Origin: Spirochaetota bacterium
Lineage (GTDB): Bacteria > Spirochaetota > Spirochaetia > ARS1246
Length of the DNA stretch: 44,133 nucleotides
Direction: 5' to 3'
Assembly (NCBI GenBank): GCA_024275515.1
Contig: JAJRYZ010000268.1
Location: 1-44,133, forward strand
Below are positions 6,417 to 14,857 of this stretch, one piece after another. How positions within the stretch are numbered: position 1 is the stretch's first letter; each line of letters starts with the position of its first letter. The notes beneath the pieces were generated by a model. The model did no database searches. It worked only from the letters and a program-made list of their open reading frames with translations, and had not been told where the DNA came from. The position numbers were made by a program, and so were the translations under genes.

Positions 6417-7967
6417 CTACAACGTTGGATAGAACGACAGCGGCGTATCCGCGGGATCGATCCCTACGATCTCATCGCCACGCCACACGAACTCGTAGGA
6501 CCTGCCGGATACCATTCTTTCCCGGGTGCGCCGAGTCGGAAGGTCATAGGACATGACGATTCTGCTTTCCGTACGCAACGAACGGGCCGGCACCCGCGCA
6601 AATGCGCCGAAACGTTTCACCGAGACCGAACAACCGTCTACCGAAAGCTCGAGCGACGAGTCGGGCGCCCATCGAGGTACGCGAATCATAATATCGTCGA
6701 GGTGCTTCACCGTCACCGAAATCTCGGCTCGCTCGCCTCTCGTCTCGACGATCTTTAGCCGCTCGTCCTCATAGTCGAAATGTAGATTGACGCGCAGACC
6801 GATCTGCGTGCGAGTGCAGACGTGGCTGTAGATATCGCAGAGGGAATGCGTCACGGCGGCAAGCACGTCGGGTGTGCAGCCTTTGCCCGCGTGCGAGGGC
6901 CCATGAATACACCAGGCGCCGACGCTGCGCGGCGGGAGTTCTCTCGTTTGGCGGAGGAGTGCATCGTCCTCGGTCAGTTGAGCCGGAAGGAGTCGAGCTC
7001 TGACGTAGCGCTCTACGTCGTCCAACAGATCGTGACACCCGGCATACAGCGCGAGCCACAGCGCCAACTGAGCGGCATCTCCGGTGCTCGCGGGATCGGC
7101 GACGGGATCCCCAAAATCGTTGGGAAACCGAAGTTTGCCCAGGTCATGGGGCGCCCATCCGGACTCTTTCACGATGCGCCCTCGGATCGCGTTTCGGTAG
7201 GTGGCCCGCACCACGTCGACGTACTCTCTGCGCCCGGTCAACAGACCAAAAAGAAGCAGCCCCCGGAGCGTTCCGTGGTAAGAATGATTATGGCCCGCGT
7301 TTTCCGGATCGACGATCTCCTTTCTCACGCTCCCGTCCTCATTGGTCGAAAAGGCGAGGTGGTGCTCCGCGATGCGCTCCGCGACATCGAGGACCAAAGA
7401 CTCCCCCGTCGATCGATACAACCACACGAGCGCCTCCAGACTCCGGCCGGAAGTCGCCGTTCCGTCGAACCAGTCTCCGCGCTTCGCTTCGGTGTGCGAA
7501 GCGTCCTTCGTGTGCGGAACGCGGCCCCATGATCCGAGTTTCGTGAAATCGAAGCTGCCGTCCGCCGAGAGGGTTCGGTCCATCGCACCGACCAACTGTA
7601 GTGCGGCCGTTCGCGCCCACAGGCTGTTTCGACGTCGTACGAGCGCTCCAAAAGCAAGCAGAGACTCCCGAAAGTTGTGCGGATTGATGCGCGCCTTCTC
7701 ACGAAGCCACGCTACATCCGGTCTGTTCATAAGCAGGCGATCGGGATTGTCGGTCAGCCTTGCGAGATTACGCAGAGAAGCAGCCTCCAGTTCGGCCGGA
7801 ATCACAAAGCCGACGGCCTCTTCGAGACGGAGCGCGGCATCCCACCAACGACCGAGGTCGTGCGCGACCTCATACCCGCCCGTCGGCATTAGGTCCTTCT
7901 CGGGGTCGAGCAGCGCGAGGAGCGAATCGCCCGCCGCTTTGAGACTCGCGCGCAGGTCAGGTTGCAT
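6417..7967 (-). CDS. Alpha/alpha-toroid glycosidase-like protein (GH127-like)
   Basis: 516 residues. The first ~380 residues look like an (alpha/alpha)6 barrel, with segments such as GRWWDAALRLEEAVGF, NPHNFRESLLAFGALVRR, DWFDGTATSGRSLEALVWLYRSTGE and NHSYHGTLRGLLLFGLL. The last ~130 residues are a beta-rich domain with MIRVPRWAP and YEFVWRGDEIVGIDP. That layout resembles beta-L-arabinofuranosidase (GH127) and related families. There is no signal peptide, so it is cytoplasmic. ATG 7967 overlaps the end of the broken sulfatase frame (stop at 7957) by 11 bp, which suggests translational coupling. The exact substrate is unknown. Confidence 0.7.
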   Translation of the reverse strand: MQPDLRASLKAAGDSLLALLDPEKDLMPTGGYEVAHDLGRWWDAALRLEEAVGFVIPAELEAASLRNLARLTDNPDRLLMNRPDVAWLREKARINPHNFRESLLAFGALVRRRNSLWARTAALQLVGAMDRTLSADGSFDFTKLGSWGRVPHTKDASHTEAKRGDWFDGTATSGRSLEALVWLYRSTGESLVLDVAERIAEHHLAFSTNEDGSVRKEIVDPENAGHNHSYHGTLRGLLLFGLLTGRREYVDVVRATYRNAIRGRIVKESGWAPHDLGKLRFPNDFGDPVADPASTGDAAQLALWLALYAGCHDLLDDVERYVRARLLPAQLTEDDALLRQTRELPPRSVGAWCIHGPSHAGKGCTPDVLAAVTHSLCDIYSHVCTRTQIGLRVNLHFDYEDERLKIVETRGERAEISVTVKHLDDIMIRVPRWAPDSSLELSVDGCSVSVKRFGAFARVPARSLRTESRIVMSYDLPTRRTRERMVSGRSYEFVWRGDEIVGIDPADTPLSFYPTL

Positions 7968-8512
7968 CTTCGGGGGCCTCCAGCAACGGCGTATTCCGAT
8001 CCCATTCGAGCAATGCTTCCCTCAACGTCCTCTCGACCTTCGACGACGCCGACCTTCCTGCCGGATTCTCCCGCTCGAAGGAGTCGTGATCCAAATCGTA
8101 AAGCTGAAAGCCGTCGTCGACAGGACGGCGAGTCCGTTCGTCAAACCTCATGCCGTAGAGATACCTCGACGTTCGAATACCGATTATCGGACCGGTCTCG
8201 ATAGAGGCCGCCTCCGGACCGTCCGCGACATCGGCGCGAATCATGAAGGACGAGAGGCTTCGCCCCTGAAGGTGTTTCGGAACACGCAGGCCGACGAGCT
8301 CCAGTGCAGGTGCAGCTGTATCGTCCGGCAAGCAGACAGGATCGGGCCGGAGTGCATACCGGATTATTGGTAATTGCCGTCTCGAATCGCGTTCCGACCG
8401 AGGCGAGCCGATCGATATTCGGAGTTCGCACGACGGGATCGCCGTGACGCCCCACGTTGAACGCGCGTAGCTGGTCGCACTGGCATATCACGACGTTGGG
8501 AGACTCATTCAT
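7957..8512 (-). pseudogene. Sulfatase with large internal out-of-frame deletion
   Basis: The start (ATG 8512) encodes a type I sulfatase N-terminus. It includes CQCDQLRAFN with metal-ligand D, TPNIDRLAS, and the formylglycine motif CTPAR followed by SCLLAGRYSCTCTG. After about 65 residues the frame goes off. From about 8335 another frame resumes with a sulfatase C-terminal segment (LELVGLRVPKHLQGRSL, then YGMRFDE, LYDLDHDSFERENP) and ends at 7957. About 300 central residues are missing, including the metal-binding DHG motif. The intact paralogue at 28802-30208 has the same start. A GGAAAGAAG ribosome-binding site remains, so decay looks recent, or the join is an assembly fault. Confidence 0.85.
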
Positions 8513-8524
8513 CGCTTCTTTCCG

Positions 8525-9559
8525 TCAATGCTGCCCGCCGATCCGCCGCCGCAAGCGACTCCACGCCGCAGCTTCCAGGTCCGATATTTCCATCAAGGCA
8601 GTTTCAATCGCTGAGCGCAGAGCCGGCGTATCTCCCGCTTTGCTTCCCGTGCCGAATAACCTCGCCAACTCCTGCCATTTGTCGCCGATTCCGACAAACT
8701 CGGCCGACGATTCGGCCAATGCCGCAAGTCCGGTCATCTTCGACGCTTCGTCCAGAAAACGAGCGAACATGTAGCGAAAAATCCCGCCGCCGGTACCGCC
8801 TCTCGAATCGATAAACAAGGAGAGATTGAACAGCCCCCGGTGCACCTCCTCGCGATTCGCCGTTGCAAGCCACGTGGGAATCATGCGAGCCGCCTTTCTC
8901 ATTCCCTCAACGCCGAGATTCTTGATGGGCGGATCGAGCATTTCCCGCGTCTGCTCCGCGACGGCGGCGACGACGTCATCGCGCGACGGGAGCCGCTTGC
9001 GGGAAAAATCGAAAGTGAACCACCGGTGCTTAGGTGGGAAGGGCTTGTGTGTCGATCCTCGCGCTTTTCTCAGATCATCCATGGGGATCGTGTGCAATTC
9101 CTTCTCCCGGTCCGCCACGACGACCTGTTGAGTCTCCGCGTCGTATCCACACACGACGATCACGTGGGCTCCGAAATGATAGTCGTGTCCGCCGAAATCG
9201 AAATACGGCAAGAACCCCATGTCGACTTGGACCATAACCGGTTGCCCGGCTTCAAGGACGACTGCGAGAGAATCTTCGGCCTTGCGAGCGCTTGAGGTCG
9301 TAAACTCATCGATCGCGACGCCGGTACGCTCTCCGACGCATCGTTCGAACCCTTGCCCGGGCCGGCCTTTCCCGCGACCACCGAGAAAAGGGTCGGTCCC
9401 TTTCATGTGCCAGTATACGAATCCTACGCCACCGCCTACCCCCAAGAGCATTTCCTCGCTCAGAGGGTGGTCGTTGTAGAGATAGATGTGGCGCATCGAG
9501 CCCGTCACGCAATGATGCGTTTCAAGCGACTCGAATCCTTGCAGAATAGTCGGCGCCAT
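8525..9559 (-). CDS. BtrH N-terminal/DUF4872-type protein
   Basis: 344 residues. The N-terminal half resembles the BtrH_N family: a HHC (15-17) active-site-like motif, then LSEEMLLGVGGGVGF, then a cysteine-protease-like HDYHFGAHVIVVCGYD segment with a possible catalytic His. The C-terminal half resembles DUF4872 (KAARMIPTWLA, GGTGGGIFRYMFARFLDEA). In butirosin synthesis BtrH is an acyltransferase; here the context is glycan catabolism. ATG 9559 is chosen because AGGTGGG precedes it and the family begins at this point; the frame is open to 9643. The start overlaps the preceding stop as TAATG. The sulfatase remnant follows 12 bp later. Confidence 0.75.
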   Translation of the reverse strand: MAPTILQGFESLETHHCVTGSMRHIYLYNDHPLSEEMLLGVGGGVGFVYWHMKGTDPFLGGRGKGRPGQGFERCVGERTGVAIDEFTTSSARKAEDSLAVVLEAGQPVMVQVDMGFLPYFDFGGHDYHFGAHVIVVCGYDAETQQVVVADREKELHTIPMDDLRKARGSTHKPFPPKHRWFTFDFSRKRLPSRDDVVAAVAEQTREMLDPPIKNLGVEGMRKAARMIPTWLATANREEVHRGLFNLSLFIDSRGGTGGGIFRYMFARFLDEASKMTGLAALAESSAEFVGIGDKWQELARLFGTGSKAGDTPALRSAIETALMEISDLEAAAWSRLRRRIGGQH

Positions 9560-9830
9560 TATTCCCACCTTTTGAACGTAGTCAATTTCACATAATCCAC
9601 GTGATTCTTGCCTCCTGCGCCGTTTACGTTGTTGGCGCGCCACGCCTTTCCGACGATCTCCAATCTCCCGTCGCCATCCGGGTCAATTGCGGCGGCGCCC
9701 ACATGGGCAGAAACTGCAGGTTATCACGTACCTCTCCTACACTCCTGTTTCCACGTTCAAATCATACAGATGGAAGAATCCGCCTCCCTTGCCCCTGGCA
9801 ACGAACTCGGCGTCGCGGTCGCGAAGATGA
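9559..9830 (-). pseudogene. Remnant of an FG-GAP/VCBS repeat protein
   Basis: From 9720 down to 9559 one minus-strand frame reads HVGAAAIDPDGDGRLEIVGKAW and then GAGGKNHVDYVKL. This is a calcium-binding-type DxDGDG repeat as seen at the end of FG-GAP/VCBS proteins. It is preceded by two stops. Another frame further upstream (ending at 9737) reads FVARGKGGGFFHLYDLN, which could be an earlier blade. The stop at 9559-9561 overlaps the BtrH-like ATG (TAATG). Only a C-terminal scrap remains, probably after a deletion. Confidence 0.5.
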
Positions 9831-9892
9831 TGTTCGGTCGATCGGTCACTCCGGGACTCCGTCACACGTGCGGCTCTATCGCGGCCGCCGCA

Positions 9893-10546
9893 TCAACTCT
9901 TCGTATCCGCCGTCACCGCCGTCAGCTTTCTCAACAATCTCTCTACGCGTTTTAGTTGCGATGAGCTCAACGCATCCCGCCGTGCGTCAAGGACGGCAAG
10001 GAACCGACGCTTGTTCTCCGCCGTTACCGCTTCAGAAATACTCTCGGCGAATTGCGCCACGCTCTTCGGGCGACAGTTTCTCAGAAGATCGAGAAGATAG
10101 GGAAAGAGTTCCTTGTTGTAGGCGTTCCGTGAAGCGGCGACTCTGGAAAGAGTCCTTATTCCCGCATCAATCGTGATGACGGAACCGCCCTCGACGGCCG
10201 CCCGAACGCTTTCTTTCCTGTCGAATATCCGTTCCGCCGCTATGCCGGCGACGGTAGACAGGGCGATCATGCCTCCCCAGACGAGTCTGTTGTTTCTGCT
10301 GCCGAGCAGTTCGATGAACTCATCGACGTGTTCGGCGATGAGACGGGGATCAACATATCCGATCTCATATAAGACTTTGATGCAGTCGCTTTGAATCGCT
10401 TTGTCGTTGTTCGACAGATTCTCGACCAGTTCCTTTATCGCCGCAGCATCCTTACGTTCGGCCAACCCGCGCGCCAATTCCTGATTCGGAACCTCACTCC
10501 GAGTTCCTTGAGCGCTTGCCAGTTTGCCTAATACCGTCACAAGCAT
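9893..10546 (-). CDS. HEAT-repeat-like helical protein
   Basis: 217-residue all-helical, soluble protein with a repeat-like pattern (AAIKELVENLSN, AIQSDCIKVLYEIGYVDPRLI, FIELLGSRNNRLVWGGMIALSTVAGI). This is typical of HEAT/armadillo solenoids that bind other proteins. It has no catalytic motif, signal peptide or membrane segment. ATG 10546 follows a GCGAGGAAG ribosome-binding sequence. It heads a minus-strand block but lies ~60 bp from the next remnant, so it may be an independent gene. The function is unknown. Confidence 0.7.
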   Translation of the reverse strand: MLVTVLGKLASAQGTRSEVPNQELARGLAERKDAAAIKELVENLSNNDKAIQSDCIKVLYEIGYVDPRLIAEHVDEFIELLGSRNNRLVWGGMIALSTVAGIAAERIFDRKESVRAAVEGGSVITIDAGIRTLSRVAASRNAYNKELFPYLLDLLRNCRPKSVAQFAESISEAVTAENKRRFLAVLDARRDALSSSQLKRVERLLRKLTAVTADTKS

Positions 10547-11074
10547 CTTCCTCGCTTCCCATTGAATACCGTGTGCAGAATCGTGTCCAGCAGAGGCCGC
10601 CTTGCCGACCGATTCGAAGTCCGGCCTGCCGGATTTCGAATTGCTGGAATCGTTGAAGTGGCTCTCATTTTGAGACTGAAACCTGCGTTCGCTTCGGCAT
10701 TCTCCGACGTCTAGCCGATTTGATCAGCGAATCGCCTGCGAGAACGCTTCAATCCCGTGCCGGCCCGGATCGTTGGCCGAATCCCGGCGTGGATCGCGCA
10801 ACGTCGCCGACACGGTCGCAAGGACTTCTCTCAGTCGGCGCGCCCGTTCGCTCACGTTTCCACCGGTCATACTCTCGGATCGAGTAGCTATGGCCCGGCC
10901 GGTTGCCGTCGGTCATTCCGCGCCGGCGCAACGATCGCTGTCTTGGCATGCGAGCGCCCGGGGACTAAAATGCCTGACAGCCGCTTTGACGGGAAACCGC
11001 AAGCTTTTGGAACAGCCCGCAGCGTTTTTGCTCGATCGGACCCGCGCGTAGCCTGGACGACGGAGGGCGGAGAT
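10547..11074. other. Intergenic stretch, no gene seen
   Basis: This gap separates the divergent HEAT-like gene (minus) and the MBL gene (plus). Open frames here lack start signals and any recognisable family. Promoters for both genes presumably lie inside, but I see no clear -35/-10 pair. Confidence 0.5.
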
Positions 11075-11899
11075 ATGACGGAAGACATCTGTATTCATCC
11101 CTGGGAATACCACGTGGAACCGTTTCGCATTGCCTGTGGTCTGTACTATGTGGGCAACAGCAAGGTGTCGTCGCACCTGATCGACACGGGAGAAGGACTC
11201 GTTCTTTTAGACACCGCGTTTCCGCAGACCGTGTACCTGCTTCTCGAGTCGATTCGCCGTTTGGGATTCGACCCCGCCGATTTGCGCAGTATTCTCCATT
11301 GCCACGGACATTATGACCATTTCGGCGGCACAAAGGCGATTGTCGAGCTCACCGGCGCCAAGACGGCTATGGGAATAGATGATGAGTTCATTTTGACCGA
11401 ACGTCCGGAACTGTCGTGGTCGCCCGAGTACGGCGTCGATTTTCATGAATCATTTGTTCTTGATTGTCCGCTGCGAGACGGTCAAACCCTCACCATCGGG
11501 AAAATCGATATCGAATGCGTGCACACTCCCGGGCACACCCCCGGATCGATGTCGTTTTTTTTCCAGATTCACGACGGCCGAAACGAGTACGCCGTAGGCA
11601 TTCACGGAGGACCCGGCATCAACACGCTTACCGACGAATACTTGGCACGGTACGACCTGTCCCGCCGGACTCGAAGTCGGTACATGGAATCCATCGAGAA
11701 GCTGAAAGCTCGAAAAGTAGACATCTTTATCGGCGCTCATCCCGACCAAAACGACACCTTAGGCAAGCGCAAACGAATGATCAACGGCGAGAATCCTTTC
11801 ATCGACAAAGAGGCATGGCCCGCTTTTCTGTCTCAGCTTGATGCGAAAGCGAGGGCGACGTTCGGGACGGCCGCCGACGGTTTTCGTCCGGCGCCGTAG
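11075..11899 (+). CDS. MBL-fold metallo-hydrolase
   Basis: 274 residues of the metallo-beta-lactamase fold. The first zinc site is H77-G-H79-Y-D81-H82 (HGHYDHFGG), the second-shell HTPGHTPGS follows, and a late histidine lies in FIGAHPDQND. VSSHLIDTGEGLVLLDT is the canonical opening strand pair. ATG 11075 follows GGAGGGCGGAG and fits the family start; the frame is open upstream without domain content. It has no signal peptide. The substrate could be a lactone, thioester or beta-lactam-like ring and cannot be specified. It converges on a two-gene membrane operon. Confidence 0.92.
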   Translation: MTEDICIHPWEYHVEPFRIACGLYYVGNSKVSSHLIDTGEGLVLLDTAFPQTVYLLLESIRRLGFDPADLRSILHCHGHYDHFGGTKAIVELTGAKTAMGIDDEFILTERPELSWSPEYGVDFHESFVLDCPLRDGQTLTIGKIDIECVHTPGHTPGSMSFFFQIHDGRNEYAVGIHGGPGINTLTDEYLARYDLSRRTRSRYMESIEKLKARKVDIFIGAHPDQNDTLGKRKRMINGENPFIDKEAWPAFLSQLDAKARATFGTAADGFRPAP

Positions 11900-11949
11900 A
11901 CGCCGCTGTCGACGGCGAATGTGGAGAGGCCCTTCCGGCGAACGGTCCG

Positions 11950-12399
11950 TTACCATCTTCGGCAGCATTCGATCATGCGCTTCAAGAACGCATTCATTCT
12001 CCGATTGCGACGGAACACGTATACCAGACCGATCGCCACCCATAATGCGATTACAAACAACACGCTCCTGACAATGTCGCCGGGAATGCGCAAAAGGGAA
12101 TAGGCGGCGACAATGAGTGTCAGAATAAACGGCAGTCTGAATATTTTGAACTTTTCGGCGGCGATCGAATCGACGAAATAGAATACGCCAACCGTCGACT
12201 CTCCGATCAGAAGCGCAAGAACGATGGGATTGTGAAAAACTCGCACCCGGTACATGACGAGAAGCGTTATCCACGTAAATGCAATGGAGAAGCAGATCAC
12301 ACAGAACCGTTCCTTCAACCTCTTGCCGAGAAATTCCTTTATTATCAAAAGAACAAAAAAAGCGACTGTAATTCCCATGAGTATGAAGAACAAATCCAT
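11950..12399 (-). CDS. Small membrane protein with CVIC motif
   Basis: 149 residues with about five hydrophobic segments (starting LFFILMGITVAFFVLLII). A CVIC motif lies in the loop/helix just after the first segment (KERFCVICFS). The C-terminus is basic and ends CCRRW. It follows the CPLC membrane protein by only 6 bp on the same strand, so the two are surely one operon and perhaps one complex. Paired cysteines in both suggest thiol exchange with a thioredoxin-like partner. I do not recognise a named family. Confidence 0.7.
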   Translation of the reverse strand: MDLFFILMGITVAFFVLLIIKEFLGKRLKERFCVICFSIAFTWITLLVMYRVRVFHNPIVLALLIGESTVGVFYFVDSIAAEKFKIFRLPFILTLIVAAYSLLRIPGDIVRSVLFVIALWVAIGLVYVFRRNRRMNAFLKRMIECCRRW

Positions 12400-12405
12400 C
12401 TTCTA

Positions 12406-12912
12406 TTACAACAATTGTATCAAAACAGATATGGCTATGAGAGCGACAAAAGTAAGCAATATGCCTTGAAAGGGAATCATCTTCCCATCCCTCAATCTCG
12501 AAATCCACCTGCTCAGCAAAGGCGCCGCAATGACGATCAGCCCGCCGACAACGCTTGCCACCAGAGATAGATTGACTATATAGGTATTATTAAGCAACGA
12601 CCCGTAATCCCCGCTGATGGAGACATGAAACGGACGACCGTCTCTCATAAGCGGAACAAGAGGCAAGACTGTCGTCACGAAAGAAAGCAATATGAGTATT
12701 TCCTTCTGAAAGGGCACAAATCGTCTCTTGATCAGGTTGGAAATCCAAATCCCGACCGATACCGCAAACGCTCCGACGAACAGCGCAACAACCGCCCGAC
12801 TCACGCCCAACCACAAAGCTCCGCCGGCGGCCAGCGCCGCCCCTGCGGTGCAAAGCGGACAATGTGCTTCAGCATCCAGAGTGAACAAGACAGCATAGGC
12901 CGTCGCCAACAT
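12406..12912 (-). CDS. Small membrane protein with CPLC motif
   Basis: 168 residues and about five membrane segments. An N-terminal HCPLCTAGAALAAGG motif puts a CxxC pair right beside the first helix, resembling membrane thiol-redox proteins. It is first in a two-gene operon with the CVIC membrane protein. ATG 12912 has a strong GGAGGAGG sequence, but ~33 bases upstream, and no closer start codon is in frame; the true start is therefore uncertain. The role is unknown, and a disulfide carrier or quinone-linked reductase is only a guess. Confidence 0.7.
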   Translation of the reverse strand: MLATAYAVLFTLDAEAHCPLCTAGAALAAGGALWLGVSRAVVALFVGAFAVSVGIWISNLIKRRFVPFQKEILILLSFVTTVLPLVPLMRDGRPFHVSISGDYGSLLNNTYIVNLSLVASVVGGLIVIAAPLLSRWISRLRDGKMIPFQGILLTFVALIAISVLIQLL

Positions 12913-13220
12913 AACTGTTTTCCAGGATTTCGTACGACGCCTCCTCCGATACGATTGAAAATTCTCTCCTGACTTCCCATACCCACGATAGCCGCTTTCC
13001 CACCGCGACGCAATAACGAAATAATGCTGCTGCGAGTCCCCGAGCTTTCCCCATTATTGACGACGATTTTAGTACCGATTTGAACACAGGAATCGGGTCT
13101 CAGATCGTTGCGCCGGATCGGAGCGTGAAAAGCTTTCTTGATGAGGCATACAAAGATTCGGGTGAGTATTCGTACCCCGCGAGTTGCCTGTTGAGACCGG
13201 AGGAGTTTTCCGTCCCACGA
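12913..13220. other. Intergenic stretch, no gene seen
   Basis: This lies between two minus-strand genes. A 72-codon minus frame here overlaps the membrane-protein gene and has no family character. The stretch presumably holds the promoter of the two-gene membrane operon and the end of the propeller-gene transcript. Confidence 0.5.
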
Positions 13221-14630
13221 CTATTCGAACCGGTAACTATACAGGTCGGCATTGCGGAGATGAAACCGCAGTCGGAACGGGTGTGTCGGATCGATTCCTC
13301 GTCGCTCGCGCCAGGTAACGCGATGACGCACCGCATCGCCTTCACAACGCACGCATTCGGCGCGACTGAATCCGCGACGAACCGCCCCGTCGACGGTAAC
13401 GATCTCCGCAGTGAGCTGCCCGCCGGTCGAATTGGCGTTGATATACAGCTGCGATCCTACGGTAAGCAGCGGCGGTGTCTCGACGTATCCGTCCCGGTCC
13501 CCGGCGGCAAGAGAGACAAACCCGTCCCTCCGCCAGACGGCAAGGCCAATCGAAATCGTTTTGGGAGGCATGGAGCCGCCGTGCGTCGTGTTGACACCGG
13601 TGTAGTAGAGCCACACCTGGTCATCGTGAATAACCGGCGCGTTTGCGCAGCCGAGGATGCAGCCCGCGTCGAAACTGCCGGCATCGCCCCGCGGAAGAAT
13701 GGGTGTTCGGTCCTCGAACCGGCGCCAGTCGAGGCCGTCGTTGCTGTGCACGAACTGACCTTCGATGGGTCCGTCCCACGGGCTTTTGTTAGATCCGTCG
13801 GCCGACGCATCAGGTTCGTAGGATTCGACAACAAATACCGGGAGGATCCCGAGGAACCCGCTCTCGTACCAAAACCCCGACATGTCGTAGAATTCGGCGC
13901 CCAGTCGTTCAGAGAACGCGTGTCCGATGTCCTGTTCATCGGGGACGATGATGAGCCGTGCCGGTGACCAATGCCGGAAATCGTCGCTCCAACTCGCACC
14001 GATGACGCGTCTCCTCGGTGTGTAGTTGTCGGCCCATCGCCGGTGGTATGCAAAGTATCTGCGTGTTCGCGGATCATGGGTGAGACACATCACCTCGTTC
14101 CGCACCGTTGGCGAGAACATGGGGCTTTCATCGTAGAAAGTCCACCTGAGGCCGTCGGCGGAGTGTCGCAACGTATAGCCGGCGTGCTCGCCCCAGCCGT
14201 GTACGGCCATCCGGTACCGTTCGTCGTCCGGAGCGTCCGGGTCGTAAAGAACCGATGGGCAGTGGCCGTTGGCGAACAGGATATTGTTGTCCGTCGACCC
14301 GTCGAACTCCGACAATCCGAGATTCGGACGTTCCCAGTGCACGCCGTCAGGCGAAGTAGCGTAACACACCTCGTCCCCCTGCGGCGAAAGTCCCGGCGCC
14401 CGATGTTGGTTGCCTCCGCCGAGCCGAGAGATATACCACATCCGATAGCCCTCGGTCTCGTCGCGAAGGACCGTACCGAAGCAGTATACGCGAGTCCCTT
14501 CCCATGGCCTCTCGGCGATGAGAACGGGTCCTCGCTTCCGTGCCCGGTGGAGTCTCCGTTCGAGTCCGTGAACACGGGAGATCAGTCGGTCATCGACAAA
14601 AAGCTGTCGCTCGGCACCGATTTCGATCAT
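13221..14630 (-). CDS. Five-bladed beta-propeller glycosidase-like protein (GH32/GH43/GH130-like)
   Basis: 469 residues. The protein opens with a QLFVDDRLI segment, an early carboxylate on the first blade. Repeated propeller strands follow: YRMWYISR, VCYATSPDGVHWERP, YRMAVHGW, YTLRHSADGLRWTFYD, GQFVHSNDGLDWRRF and VWLYYTGVNTTHGG. Such 'DGxxW' blades are typical of intracellular GH32/43-type enzymes and related uncharacterised families. There is no signal peptide. ATG 14630 is chosen because GTGGAG lies 8 bases before it; ATG 14636 is an alternative, and the long frame upstream is low-complexity. It is divergent from the FAD oxidoreductase gene. The substrate is unknown. Confidence 0.75.
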   Translation of the reverse strand: MIEIGAERQLFVDDRLISRVHGLERRLHRARKRGPVLIAERPWEGTRVYCFGTVLRDETEGYRMWYISRLGGGNQHRAPGLSPQGDEVCYATSPDGVHWERPNLGLSEFDGSTDNNILFANGHCPSVLYDPDAPDDERYRMAVHGWGEHAGYTLRHSADGLRWTFYDESPMFSPTVRNEVMCLTHDPRTRRYFAYHRRWADNYTPRRRVIGASWSDDFRHWSPARLIIVPDEQDIGHAFSERLGAEFYDMSGFWYESGFLGILPVFVVESYEPDASADGSNKSPWDGPIEGQFVHSNDGLDWRRFEDRTPILPRGDAGSFDAGCILGCANAPVIHDDQVWLYYTGVNTTHGGSMPPKTISIGLAVWRRDGFVSLAAGDRDGYVETPPLLTVGSQLYINANSTGGQLTAEIVTVDGAVRRGFSRAECVRCEGDAVRHRVTWRERRGIDPTHPFRLRFHLRNADLYSYRFE

Positions 14631-14857
14631 ACACATTTCTCCACGAGCGTCGCAGTTGGCAACGAAGGGTTCCTTTGATAATGCCATCCTACTAAGCGTC
14701 CGAGTCGAATCAAGTGGATGCACCGCACAGCCGTGAACTCGCGGCATACGACACCCACAATCCGATCGGCGCCGACTTGTGTGACCAGTTTCCGCGGAGT
14801 AGGGTGAGTCGACCGCATTTCCGCCCCGGAGCGGAGACCGGGAGGGTGTAGGATCAT

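Noticed and set aside
9520-9545. tRNA-like T-arm sequence (GACTCGAATCC)
   Set aside because: It lies inside the BtrH-like coding sequence and no acceptor, D or anticodon stem can be built around it.
11900-11949. Hairpin between converging MBL and membrane genes as terminator
   Set aside because: Only a ~5-bp stem (CGCCG/CGGCG) and no U-tract, too weak to call.
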